From positions 1-49,348 of the forward strand of contig CANLPK010000013.1 in the NCBI GenBank assembly GCA_947492885.1: a stretch of DNA of 49,348 bases. The letters are read 5' to 3'. Shown here one piece after another: positions 34,109 through 42,333 of this stretch. The first letter of the stretch is position 1; every line of letters starts with the position of its first letter. A program made the translations under genes and the position numbers. The notes beneath the pieces were generated by a model. That model made no database searches. It saw only the letters and a program-made list of their open reading frames with translations, and had not been told where the DNA came from. The stretch is from Bacteroidota bacterium. Its GTDB lineage: Bacteria > Bacteroidota > Bacteroidia > UKL13-3.

Positions 34109-36403
34109 TTAAAATTGAAAATTATACGCTACCGAATAGATGATTCCAAAAATACCCCGTTCCTCATAATGATATCCAGTATTGTCGGTATTCTGAACAA
34201 TCTGAATCCTGCTAGGTTGGGCGCGGTTATATACATTATATGCCCCGAAATGCCATTCCCCCTTATATTTGCTATAAATTCTGCTTTTGTAAGTAATGTC
34301 AATATCCAAACGGTGAGAAGCGTGCAGTCGAATGGCATTCTTACTGGTATATACAGGCAAAATATCTATGCTCGTGAATGTTGGATTGGGCATCAAATAT
34401 TGAGAGGTACGAGCTGTAAATGGCGCACCTGAACTATACACCCAATCGGCCGAAATTGACCACCTTTTGCTTATAGTATAATTAGCAACAATTGCAAAAT
34501 CATGCCTTCTGTCAAACTTACTATAATATGTTCTGCCTGAATTTAGTTCAGGAAATGTGCGATTACTCCAAGCAAGGGTATAGGAAATCCAACCGCTTAA
34601 TTTCCCTTCATTCTTTTGTAATAAAAGCTCAAACCCATACGAAGTGCCCTTTCCAGTAACTAATTGACTCTCATAATTATCATTCAAAATCAAATTAGCT
34701 CCTTCTCTATATTCGATTAGATTATTCAGCCATTTATAGTAGACTTCAGCAGAAAGATTGATTTTCTTCTTCTCCAAATACCTATAATATCCAGCACTCA
34801 CCTGATCACTAGAACCAGGCTTCACATTTTTTGTTACTGGATACCACAAATCGGTAGGCAATGAAATGGCAGAACTGCTTACAAGATGCAGGTATTGCTT
34901 CATTCTTGCGTATCCCGCTTTAACTGAACTGTTTTCGCTAATCTTATATTTCGCGGCGAAGCGGGGTTCTAAACCTGCATACAACTTATTGGTTACCAAG
35001 GTCGAGGAGAGTCTCAAACCATAATTAATCTTCAATTTTGTTGTTACATCATAATCATCATTACCATAAAAACTAACTTCCTGATTGTATATTTTAGTTC
35101 CTTCACGAGAAGCTAAAAACTTAGAAATATCACCCTGCGTACTTACTACATTAGGTCGAAACAAATGATTTATCAAGAGTGCTCCAAACTTAATATCATG
35201 TAATACAGTTGGCTTATATTGAAAATCGGCCTTCACTCCTAAATCTTGAATTTTGGAAGTCACCAAGACACTATTGCTTAATACTTTCCCACTAATATCA
35301 TACTTGAAATTCGATTGTATCAATGAAATATTATGAAACAATTTGCTGTTTTTATATGCATGATTCCATCTTGCCGTCACAGTAAAATTGCCTACGAATG
35401 AATTAATACCAGCATTCAATGAATCGCTGCCAGAGCTAGAGGCCGACAAAACATCTCGCCCAAAATAGCTACTAAGATAGATGCGGTCTCTATCACTTAG
35501 CTTGTAATTTATTTTGGCATTTAAATCATAGAAATAATACGGAAACAAGTTCTGCTTGCTAAATAAATTTATCACCTTATCGAGGTAAGTCCTACGTCCG
35601 CTTATTATAAAACTACATTTATCTTTCAAAATCGGACCTTCAATAGTGAGGTTGCTCGCGATAATTCCAATACTTCCTTGCGCAGAGAATTTCTTGTCAT
35701 TTCCTTCCCTCATTTTAATATCCAAGATTGATGATAGGCGGCCTCCATATTGTGAAGGAAACGCTCCTTTATAAAGGCTTACATCCTTAATAGAGTTACT
35801 ATTAAAAACAGAGAAAAATCCTAGTAAATGTCCGGTATTATACACTGGAGCTTCATCCAATAAAATCAAATTTTCATCATTCCCTCCTCCCCTTACGTAC
35901 ATCCCTGTGGTACCTTCAACACCCCTTTTAACACCTGGCATGAGTTGCAAAACCTTTATTAGGTCGCTCTCACCAAACAAGGTCGGCACTTTCCTAATTA
36001 ACTCAATAGGAATATTTAATTTTGCCATTTCAGTGCTCTGCACTTGTTGCTTCCCTTTGCTGTCAGATCCGGTAACTACTACCTCCTTCAATTGATTACT
36101 GTTTTCAATTAATTTCACATTCAATGCGATGTTCTTATCCAACAATATTGTTTGCTTTTGAGAAATATAGCCAAGATAATTAAAAACAATTTCATACGTG
36201 CCGGCTGGAAAAGTAAGTGCATAATAACCGTATCCATTGGTGGCAGTACCCTTTTTAAGTGAAGGACATGAAGCGGTAACACCTATTAAACTTTCTCCAT
36301 CCTTTTGATCACTTACATACCCGCTAACAGTAAAATTCTGAGCACCTAAGTGCAATACAAGTAATTGGATTAAAACTAAAATGCTATTTTTGAAACGTTG
36401 CAT
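34109..36403 (-). CDS. TonB-dependent receptor with carboxypeptidase-like regulatory domain
   Basis: The 764-residue protein has a signal peptide (ILVLIQLLVLHLGAQ), a carboxypeptidase-regulatory-like domain (about 23-108, GYVSDQKDGESLIGVTA) and a plug domain (about 125-230, with VLQLMPGVKRGVEGTTGMYVRGGGNDENLILLDEA). A 22-strand-type barrel ends in YSVAYNFQF with a terminal Phe. It is an outer membrane transporter driven by TonB. The substrate is not predictable; the paired DUF4249 lipoprotein gene follows after 5 bases. The start lies 17 bases from the divergent thioesterase start, and a -7-like TTATTTTG ends 4 bases before its ATG. Confidence 0.92.
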   Translation of the reverse strand: MQRFKNSILVLIQLLVLHLGAQNFTVSGYVSDQKDGESLIGVTASCPSLKKGTATNGYGYYALTFPAGTYEIVFNYLGYISQKQTILLDKNIALNVKLIENSNQLKEVVVTGSDSKGKQQVQSTEMAKLNIPIELIRKVPTLFGESDLIKVLQLMPGVKRGVEGTTGMYVRGGGNDENLILLDEAPVYNTGHLLGFFSVFNSNSIKDVSLYKGAFPSQYGGRLSSILDIKMREGNDKKFSAQGSIGIIASNLTIEGPILKDKCSFIISGRRTYLDKVINLFSKQNLFPYYFYDLNAKINYKLSDRDRIYLSSYFGRDVLSASSSGSDSLNAGINSFVGNFTVTARWNHAYKNSKLFHNISLIQSNFKYDISGKVLSNSVLVTSKIQDLGVKADFQYKPTVLHDIKFGALLINHLFRPNVVSTQGDISKFLASREGTKIYNQEVSFYGNDDYDVTTKLKINYGLRLSSTLVTNKLYAGLEPRFAAKYKISENSSVKAGYARMKQYLHLVSSSAISLPTDLWYPVTKNVKPGSSDQVSAGYYRYLEKKKINLSAEVYYKWLNNLIEYREGANLILNDNYESQLVTGKGTSYGFELLLQKNEGKLSGWISYTLAWSNRTFPELNSGRTYYSKFDRRHDFAIVANYTISKRWSISADWVYSSGAPFTARTSQYLMPNPTFTSIDILPVYTSKNAIRLHASHRLDIDITYKSRIYSKYKGEWHFGAYNVYNRAQPSRIQIVQNTDNTGYHYEERGIFGIIYSVAYNFQF
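36365..36392 (+). promoter_or_regulatory. Promoter of the thioesterase-lipoprotein unit, inside the receptor gene
   Basis: TTG (36365-36367), a 17-base spacer and TATTTTTG (36385-36392) are an exact match to the Bacteroidota promoter. It lies within the first codons of the divergent receptor gene and gives a leader of about 28 bases before the ATG at 36421. Confidence 0.65.
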
Positions 36404-36407
36404 GCTG

Positions 36408-36415
36408 CAAAATAA
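36408..36415 (-). promoter_or_regulatory. -7-like element abutting the TonB receptor start
   Basis: The minus strand reads TTATTTTG, one mismatch from TAnnTTTG, ending 4 bases before the ATG at 36403. This repeats the spacing seen before the genes starting at 2894 and 15802. Confidence 0.35.
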
Positions 36416-36420
36416 TAAGT

Positions 36421-36837
36421 ATGGTTCTTAATAAATCAAAATTTCGTACAGATATTACACTCCGCCCAGATGATATTGACCTCAATCAACATTTGCATAG
36501 CAGTAAATATATGGATTATGTGCTTTATGCTCGATACGACCAAATGGAAAGATGTTATGGGTTTAGTATGGAAGACTTCATTAAAGCAGGTTTTGGTTGG
36601 GTGATGACCGATAGTTTTATGCAATTTAAACGGCCATTGCATCTTAATGATATCGCTGAGGTTACCACTTGGGTGGAAAACTTTCATAAAAATCTCGTTG
36701 AGGTTCAGTTTACTATTAATAATAAAAAGAGCGGTAAACTATCATGTAATGGTTGGTTCAAATATAGTATGATCGACCTAAAAACTATGCGTTCTGCACA
36801 TATACCTGAAGAAATCGTTAAAAAATATACCATTTAA
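36421..36837 (+). CDS. Acyl-CoA thioesterase (4HBT hotdog fold)
   Basis: The 138-residue protein is a hotdog-fold thioesterase of the 4HBT/FatA-like type. RPDDIDLNQHLHSSKYMDYVLYARYDQME (residues 14-42) contains the family pattern of an acid and Asn before the N-terminal helix. FMQFKRPLHLNDIAEVTTWV is the central strand pair and FTINNKKSGKLSCNGWFKYSMID the following strands. It would hydrolyse an acyl-CoA in the cytosol; chain length is unknown. It is followed after 6 bases by a lipoprotein gene, and the desaturase nearby suggests lipid metabolism, though it has its own promoter. Confidence 0.88.
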   Translation: MVLNKSKFRTDITLRPDDIDLNQHLHSSKYMDYVLYARYDQMERCYGFSMEDFIKAGFGWVMTDSFMQFKRPLHLNDIAEVTTWVENFHKNLVEVQFTINNKKSGKLSCNGWFKYSMIDLKTMRSAHIPEEIVKKYTI

Positions 36838-36843
36838 CTAATC

Positions 36844-37572
36844 ATGAAAAATTACACCCTTTATATATTTATTTTCTTAGGAGTAAGCCTTTCAAATTGT
36901 TCCCATACAGCCCAAGGTTCGGTTCGTGATATCCTTTCAAAAGAAAAAATTAAAGTTACCTTCAATAACTTCTTCGACTACAGAAACAATCGAGAAGTAA
37001 CAAATTTAGATGCCCAACTAGAAGTAAAAATACCAACTAAAATTTCCCAGTTACTCAAAGCGAATGACGCTGCAGTTAAATATGATAAAGATGGCGAAAA
37101 AAACACCATAGAAAGTTTAACGATTTATCTTAGATCACTAAAAAACTATACTCGATTTGTCTTTGGCTTCTCTTTCGATAGTATTGATTGCAAAATTGAA
37201 ACAACGGAAAGCTTCGATGTTACACATATTATTATGATTGATAAACGCAGTCAGAAATCACAGTTTATTTCTGAGAGTTATTTTGTTGCAGGCACCATTC
37301 TTAAAATTATCGACACGGAGATGAAAGGTGTTAAAGGAGATTTCTCTGAACAGATAAAGGAACGAGTGATTACTAGTATGTTCGATGGGAATAAATTGTT
37401 CTATAAAACAGAAGAAAACATTAATGGCGCCGAGCATGATCTTAAACTAAATAATGATGCAGCTTTCTTGCAAATTCAAGATGCTTTTTTGTTTAGACAA
37501 CTTTGTTCAGACGCAGCACTAAGATTAAAAGATCAGCACCCTGAACTTTTCAAAATAGAACCTGTTGAATAA
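36844..37572 (+). CDS. Predicted lipoprotein of unknown function
   Basis: The 242-residue protein begins with a signal peptide ending in a lipobox (LSNC, Cys19), so it is probably anchored in the periplasm or outer membrane. I do not recognise a domain. The mature part is alpha/beta with two hydrophobic strand-like segments (TRFVFGFSFDSIDCKIE and THIIMIDKR) and a C-terminal helical region with LQIQDAFLFRQLCSDAAL. It follows the thioesterase gene by 6 bases and probably shares its mRNA. About 86 bases separate it from the desaturase, which has its own promoter. Confidence 0.75.
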   Translation: MKNYTLYIFIFLGVSLSNCSHTAQGSVRDILSKEKIKVTFNNFFDYRNNREVTNLDAQLEVKIPTKISQLLKANDAAVKYDKDGEKNTIESLTIYLRSLKNYTRFVFGFSFDSIDCKIETTESFDVTHIIMIDKRSQKSQFISESYFVAGTILKIIDTEMKGVKGDFSEQIKERVITSMFDGNKLFYKTEENINGAEHDLKLNNDAAFLQIQDAFLFRQLCSDAALRLKDQHPELFKIEPVE

Positions 37573-37612
37573 TATGAAATAACTACTATTTTGCTCAACT
37601 GAAGTTTTGGAC

Positions 37613-37640
37613 TTGTGTAACATTTTTTTTGTTATTTTTG
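37613..37640 (+). promoter_or_regulatory. Promoter of the fatty acid desaturase gene
   Basis: TTG (37613-37615), a 17-base spacer and TATTTTTG (37633-37640) match TTG-N17-23-TAnnTTTG exactly. The leader to the ATG at 37659 is 18 bases. This is among the clearest promoters of the window. Confidence 0.7.
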
Positions 37641-37658
37641 TTAAGTTAATTTTAAATT

Positions 37659-38801
37659 ATGCAAACCTACGAGAAGAAAAAGCTTAAGTATGAAACGAAG
37701 GATACGGAGTTGGTATTTAAGACGATTAGAAGCCGTGCTGACAAATACTTTGCAACCGTTCAAGCCAAAAAATCGGCCAACGGATTTATGTGGTTTAAAT
37801 TTATAAGTTTGTCACTTTTAGTGGCATTTTCGTACTATTTGGTGATGCATTCAGTGTCATTTCCTATGCTTTTTGGGTCTTATTTGTTGCTCGGGTTTTC
37901 TTTTTTAACCCTTGGGATAAATGTGGGTCATGATGCTGCTCATCACTGCTTTACTGGCAAGAGAGGCCTGGATAATGGAATTTTCCAGTTGGTATTCGGC
38001 CTACAAGGTATGTGCGGATACTTTTGGCAAATGCGCCATAATTTCTCGCATCATATTTTCCCTAATATTAACGGAAACGATTCGGATATGGACCTAACTC
38101 CATTGCTACTAATTAACAAGAATCAAAAGGTGTATTGGTTTCATAAATATCAACATATTTATGCCCCATTTTTGTATGGTATATTTTCTCTAGTCTATAT
38201 TTTCGTTCAAGACTTCGCTGCATTTTTTCGTAAAACACATGGCAATCTTAAAATCATTAAAATTCCATTTTTCGAGTGGGTTAAGCTAATCTCAATTAAA
38301 GTTCTTTATGTTGTGAATTTTATTTTAATTCCTGCTTATTTTACCGATTTTTCTCTATCTCAAACTATCTATGCATTCTTAATGATGCACTTTTTCTTAT
38401 CCATCTACCTTTCATTTACATTTTTCATTTCACATCATGTTCAAGAGGTAGATTATTTCGATGCCGACCCCAATGTGCCTGTTTTTGCAACATCTTGGAT
38501 TAAACATCAAATCATTACTACCATTGACTTTAATCCCGAAAATAAAATTGCCAATTTTCTTTTCGGTGGATTTAACTTGCATATTGCACATCATGTTTTC
38601 CCAGAAGTATCACATGTGCATTATCCTGAATTGACTCGAATAATCCGAACAACTCTTGAAGAATTTCATCTCGATTGGTATAAATCATTCTCCTTTTTTG
38701 GAGGTGTAAAATCGCATTTGATTCATTTACACAATAAGTCGAAAGAACTAATGCATCATGATCAATTCGATAACGATTTAACAGTGCCTTCATATAGTTA
38801 A
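37659..38801 (+). CDS. Membrane fatty acid desaturase (acyl-lipid/linoleoyl-CoA type)
   Basis: The 380-residue integral membrane enzyme introduces a double bond into an acyl chain, using a di-iron centre. All three His boxes are present: HDAAHH (91-96), HNFSHH (127-132) and HIAHH (308-312, the H-x-x-H-H form with His rather than Gln). Two pairs of hydrophobic segments flank them, for example KFISLSLLVAFSYYLVMH and LYVVNFILIPAYF. There is no fused cytochrome b5 domain, so it needs a separate electron donor. Box spacing places it with the front-end/linoleoyl-CoA-like desaturase family; the exact regiochemistry is unknown. It has a clear promoter of its own and precedes a GT2 gene by 24 bases. 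Confidence 0.92.
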   Translation: MQTYEKKKLKYETKDTELVFKTIRSRADKYFATVQAKKSANGFMWFKFISLSLLVAFSYYLVMHSVSFPMLFGSYLLLGFSFLTLGINVGHDAAHHCFTGKRGLDNGIFQLVFGLQGMCGYFWQMRHNFSHHIFPNINGNDSDMDLTPLLLINKNQKVYWFHKYQHIYAPFLYGIFSLVYIFVQDFAAFFRKTHGNLKIIKIPFFEWVKLISIKVLYVVNFILIPAYFTDFSLSQTIYAFLMMHFFLSIYLSFTFFISHHVQEVDYFDADPNVPVFATSWIKHQIITTIDFNPENKIANFLFGGFNLHIAHHVFPEVSHVHYPELTRIIRTTLEEFHLDWYKSFSFFGGVKSHLIHLHNKSKELMHHDQFDNDLTVPSYS

Positions 38802-38825
38802 TCCATTCTAATTTAATTTTTTGTC

Positions 38826-39569
38826 ATGCTTTCAATCGTTATATGCACCCTTAATGAAGAGCAATACTTGCCCAAACTACTCGATAGTATCGCATTACAA
38901 CAAGGAGTTACATATGAAATCGTCATCGCCGATTCCGGATCTGATGATGATACTTCGGGAGTTGCCGAAAAATACAGAACTACAAGAAACCTTCCAATAA
39001 CTTTTGTATCAAATAAGATTAGAAATATTTCAGCTCAAAGAAATATTGGTGCACGAACTGCCAAATTTGAGCACTTGCTATTCTTGGATGCCGATGTAGT
39101 GCTACCTGATAATTTTTTGAAAGAGGCCTTCCTTGATCGTATTCTGAACAATAATATAAAGCTGGCAGGCACAAAAATTTATGCCACCGAAAAGAATCTG
39201 AAATATCGTTTCATGTATTGGAATTATTCCAATTTATATTTGCCATTACTCCGACTTTTTAAACCAGCTATGCACGGCTGTTCCATTTTTTCATGCAAAG
39301 AAATTCATGAAAAAGTGGGAGGATTTAATGAAGATATGATTTTCGAAGACTATAAATATGGTGTAGATGCCCTACCATTCTATAAAGCTAAACTTTTGAA
39401 AGGAGTATACGTAAAAACCTCTGCACGCCGTTTCTATAATGCAACATTCAGAAGCTCAATGGAACTCTTCCTTGCCGGTATTTACTCATTATTCCGAGCA
39501 GGAATAAAAGGAAAATACATGAAAGAGTATTTCAAAACTGCAGGAAATCACTCAGCTCCTAAATATTGA
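38826..39569 (+). CDS. Glycosyltransferase family 2
   Basis: The 247-residue protein is a GT-A fold family 2 glycosyltransferase. The N-terminal nucleotide-binding part is LSIVICTLNEEQYLPKLLDSI, with the ADSGSDDDT acidic motif near residue 37. The DxD-like FLDADVVLP lies near 87 and the ED pair IFEDYKYG near 174, which positions the catalytic base. There is no membrane segment except a weak hydrophobic stretch, so it is likely cytosolic and peripheral. Donor and acceptor are unknown. Its TGA overlaps the TTG start of the next gene, an outer membrane barrel, by the arrangement TTGA at 39566-39569. Confidence 0.88.
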   Translation: MLSIVICTLNEEQYLPKLLDSIALQQGVTYEIVIADSGSDDDTSGVAEKYRTTRNLPITFVSNKIRNISAQRNIGARTAKFEHLLFLDADVVLPDNFLKEAFLDRILNNNIKLAGTKIYATEKNLKYRFMYWNYSNLYLPLLRLFKPAMHGCSIFSCKEIHEKVGGFNEDMIFEDYKYGVDALPFYKAKLLKGVYVKTSARRFYNATFRSSMELFLAGIYSLFRAGIKGKYMKEYFKTAGNHSAPKY

Positions 39570-40759
39570 GACCTATTTTATTTATAACAATTATTTTGAT
39601 AGGCTTTACTGTAAAAGCACAGAATGATAGCACTTATAAATACCGAAAAGATATATATGATATCGGGCGGTCGGTTTTTAAGAGCCGTGCCCAACGCAAA
39701 GCGGATTCTATTGCAGGTAAACCTCCTAGAATATTTTGGTCAATTCTTCCTGGCTTCGGTTATGCCCAGCAGAAAGGCTTCTCGGGAGTATGCACCAACA
39801 ATGCCTCATTTTATACAAGTAAAGACTCAAATATAAAAATATCTTCTGTCGATTTCATCCTAGAATACACCCAGTTCAAGCAATTCATATTTCCAGTTAT
39901 TAGTAATATTTGGCTGCATAATAATCGATATAATATTCTTGGTGATTGGCGATTTATGAAATATTCAACCAAAGCCTACGGACTTGGAGGAAAATCGAAA
40001 AATACGGATGGGGAATTAGTTAACTATAATTTTTTGCGATTTTATCAATTAGTCATGCGTCGGTTTGCACCCGATTTATTAGCTGGTATTGGCTACAATC
40101 TCGATTATCATTGGGATATTTCTAGCGACAAATCCAATAAAGGATATATCAATCAAGAAATTCGCAGTTATGGGCTTCCATTAAAAACAATTTCTTCAGG
40201 CATAACATTAAATTTAATGTATGATCCTCGCCATAATGCCAATAATCCAACCAAGGGTTACTTTGCAAATATTATCTATCGCGTAAATAATAAACGCTTA
40301 GGAAGCAACGCCAATTGGTCGTCTTTATTAATCGATTTAAGAAAATATATTACTATCCCATCCAATTCAAGGAATGTGCTTGCATTCTGGAGCTATAACC
40401 TGTTTACTCTTAATGGCAATCAGCCCTATTTCGATTTACCAGGCAATGGTTGGGATACTAAGGCGAATACCTCTAGGGCATATCGTCAAGGCAGATATAC
40501 TTCGAAGAATATGGTATACCTTGAATCAGAATACCGCTTTGAACTTACCCGAAACGGACTTTTTGCAGGTGTAATTTTCGCCAATATGATGTATGTCTCA
40601 AATAAAGCCAATAACCAATTCGATCCAATGCTTCCTGGCGCAGGTTGTGGAATTAGGATGCTTACCAATAAATTCTCTAATACACATCTTGTACTTACTT
40701 ATTCGGTTGGAAAATATGGTGCGCAAGGCTTCTCATTCAATTTAGGAGAGGCATTTTAG
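39566..40759 (+). CDS. BamA/Omp85-like outer membrane beta-barrel protein without POTRA domains
   Basis: The 397-residue protein has a signal peptide (PILFITIILIGFTVKAQ) and a barrel-like remainder similar to the D15/surface antigen (BamA/TamA) C-terminal region. It contains SGITLNLMYDPRHNANNPTKGYF, a hallmark Omp85 segment, and ends in GAQGFSFNLGEAF with a terminal Phe. No POTRA repeats precede the barrel, so it is not the main BamA. The start is a TTG overlapping the upstream TGA stop; no ATG fits because the signal peptide begins here. Translation is probably coupled to the GT2 gene. It may export or anchor a surface molecule; the substrate is unknown. Confidence 0.82.
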   Translation: MRPILFITIILIGFTVKAQNDSTYKYRKDIYDIGRSVFKSRAQRKADSIAGKPPRIFWSILPGFGYAQQKGFSGVCTNNASFYTSKDSNIKISSVDFILEYTQFKQFIFPVISNIWLHNNRYNILGDWRFMKYSTKAYGLGGKSKNTDGELVNYNFLRFYQLVMRRFAPDLLAGIGYNLDYHWDISSDKSNKGYINQEIRSYGLPLKTISSGITLNLMYDPRHNANNPTKGYFANIIYRVNNKRLGSNANWSSLLIDLRKYITIPSNSRNVLAFWSYNLFTLNGNQPYFDLPGNGWDTKANTSRAYRQGRYTSKNMVYLESEYRFELTRNGLFAGVIFANMMYVSNKANNQFDPMLPGAGCGIRMLTNKFSNTHLVLTYSVGKYGAQGFSFNLGEAF

Positions 40760-40808
40760 CCTATATATTGATTTTCGTATTTCTTTCGCACATTCGCTCA
40801 GCAATACT

Positions 40809-40816
40809 TACTTTTG
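40809..40816 (+). promoter_or_regulatory. -7 promoter element of the processive-type GT2 gene
   Basis: TACTTTTG is an exact TAnnTTTG match, 20 bases before the ATG at 40837. It makes the upstream TTG at 40768 an unlikely start. Confidence 0.45.
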
Positions 40817-40836
40817 CAAACTTTTCTACCTCTTAC

Positions 40837-42333
40837 ATGATTTATACAATTATCATTATTTACTCATTGCTCATGGTCTTTATTCTGTGCTTTGCTTTTA
40901 TTCAAGCACATCTTATATACCTCTATTTAAAAGCTCATCGTGATAAAAAATATCAAGAACCTCAAGAATTGAAACATTACCCATATGTTACAATTCAATT
41001 ACCTATTTATAATGAACTCTATGTTGTAGAAGATCTACTTGAAGATTGTTCTAAGATTGACTATCCACACGACAGATTGGAAATTCAGGTACTAGACGAT
41101 AGCACCGACGAAACTGTGGCATTGATAGCTAATAAAGTGGCTGAAATACAGAAAAGAGGAATTGATATTACCCATGTACGTCGTACTTCCAGAGACGGTT
41201 ATAAGGCCGGCGCCCTAAAATACGGAATGCAATTTTGCAAAGGCGAGTTCATTGCCATTTTTGATGCCGATTTCTTACCCGAACCTAGTTTCCTTAAACG
41301 TACTTTACGTGAATTCGATAATGCAAAAATTGGATTAATTCAAACCCGCTGGGACCATATCAATCGCAATTACTCCCGACTCACTAAGTCGCAAGCCTTT
41401 GGTTTAGATGCCCATTTTACTGTTGAACAAACGGGTAGAAATAGTGGAGGATATTTTATGAACTTCAATGGTACTAGTGGTATATGGCGTAAAAGCTGCA
41501 TTGAAGATGCGGGTGGATGGCAAAGCGATACAATCACCGAAGATATGGATTTGAGCTTTAGAGCACAACTCAAAGGCTGGCAATTCAAATATTTGGAAGA
41601 AGTAGCTAGCCCAAGCGAATTACCAGTAACAATGGATGCTTGGAAAAGCCAACAATATCGCTGGAATAAAGGTAGTGCAGAAACTACCAAGAAAATTTTA
41701 GGAAAGGTTTATGCTTCTAAAATTTCCTTGGCTCATAAGGTTCACTCAACATTTCATTTGTTGGGGAATTTCAATTTTGTTTGCGTAATCAGTACCGCAA
41801 TTTTAAGCGTTCCTCTTTTATATGTAAAGGCGAAACATCCTGAGTTAAAATGGTTCTTTGAATTGGCAAGTGTTTGTGTTATCGGTTTCTTTATTTTAGG
41901 TATGTTTTACTGGATCAGCAATAAGCGCCAAAGCCTTCATCGTGAAGTTAATGCACTCGAATTCTTTGTTGATTTTATTCTATTCCTTAGTACTGCCATG
42001 GGTATGAGTTTACATAATTCCTTGGCTTTCATGTCAGGTATTCTTGGATTTAAATCAGCATTCGTTCGAACTCCAAAGTTTCACTTACTTAAAGGAAATA
42101 GAAACTGGCAGACGAATAAATATGTAAAAATTAATTTGAAGCCAGTAACTATTTTAGAGCTAGGTGCAGTGGCCTATTTTGGATATGCATTATATCTAGC
42201 ATTTAAGCTGAACGACTTTGGATTGTTTCCATTTCATCTTATGTTGTTTTTTGGTTTTTCTTATGTGGTGTACTTCACCTTTGAAGAAAGTTTCGAATGG
42301 AGCTTCTTTAGAAAGAAAAAAGCCATCGATTAG
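40837..42333 (+). CDS. Membrane-bound processive-type GT2 glycosyltransferase (cellulose synthase-like)
   Basis: The 498-residue protein has a single N-terminal membrane segment (IIIIYSLLMVFILCFAFIQAH), a GT2 catalytic domain and about four C-terminal membrane segments. The catalytic motifs of the cellulose synthase/ceramide glucosyltransferase group are complete: LDDSTDET near residue 88, DADFLP near 142, TEDMDLS near 238 and the QQYRWNKG (QxxRW) signature near 271. The QxxRW motif is usual for processive synthases and some glycolipid glycosyltransferases. Product and donor are unknown. The TTG at 40768 is rejected as start because a -7 element lies after it. The stop overlaps the convergent GT39 stop within TTAG at 42330-42333. 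Confidence 0.88.
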   Translation: MIYTIIIIYSLLMVFILCFAFIQAHLIYLYLKAHRDKKYQEPQELKHYPYVTIQLPIYNELYVVEDLLEDCSKIDYPHDRLEIQVLDDSTDETVALIANKVAEIQKRGIDITHVRRTSRDGYKAGALKYGMQFCKGEFIAIFDADFLPEPSFLKRTLREFDNAKIGLIQTRWDHINRNYSRLTKSQAFGLDAHFTVEQTGRNSGGYFMNFNGTSGIWRKSCIEDAGGWQSDTITEDMDLSFRAQLKGWQFKYLEEVASPSELPVTMDAWKSQQYRWNKGSAETTKKILGKVYASKISLAHKVHSTFHLLGNFNFVCVISTAILSVPLLYVKAKHPELKWFFELASVCVIGFFILGMFYWISNKRQSLHREVNALEFFVDFILFLSTAMGMSLHNSLAFMSGILGFKSAFVRTPKFHLLKGNRNWQTNKYVKINLKPVTILELGAVAYFGYALYLAFKLNDFGLFPFHLMLFFGFSYVVYFTFEESFEWSFFRKKKAID

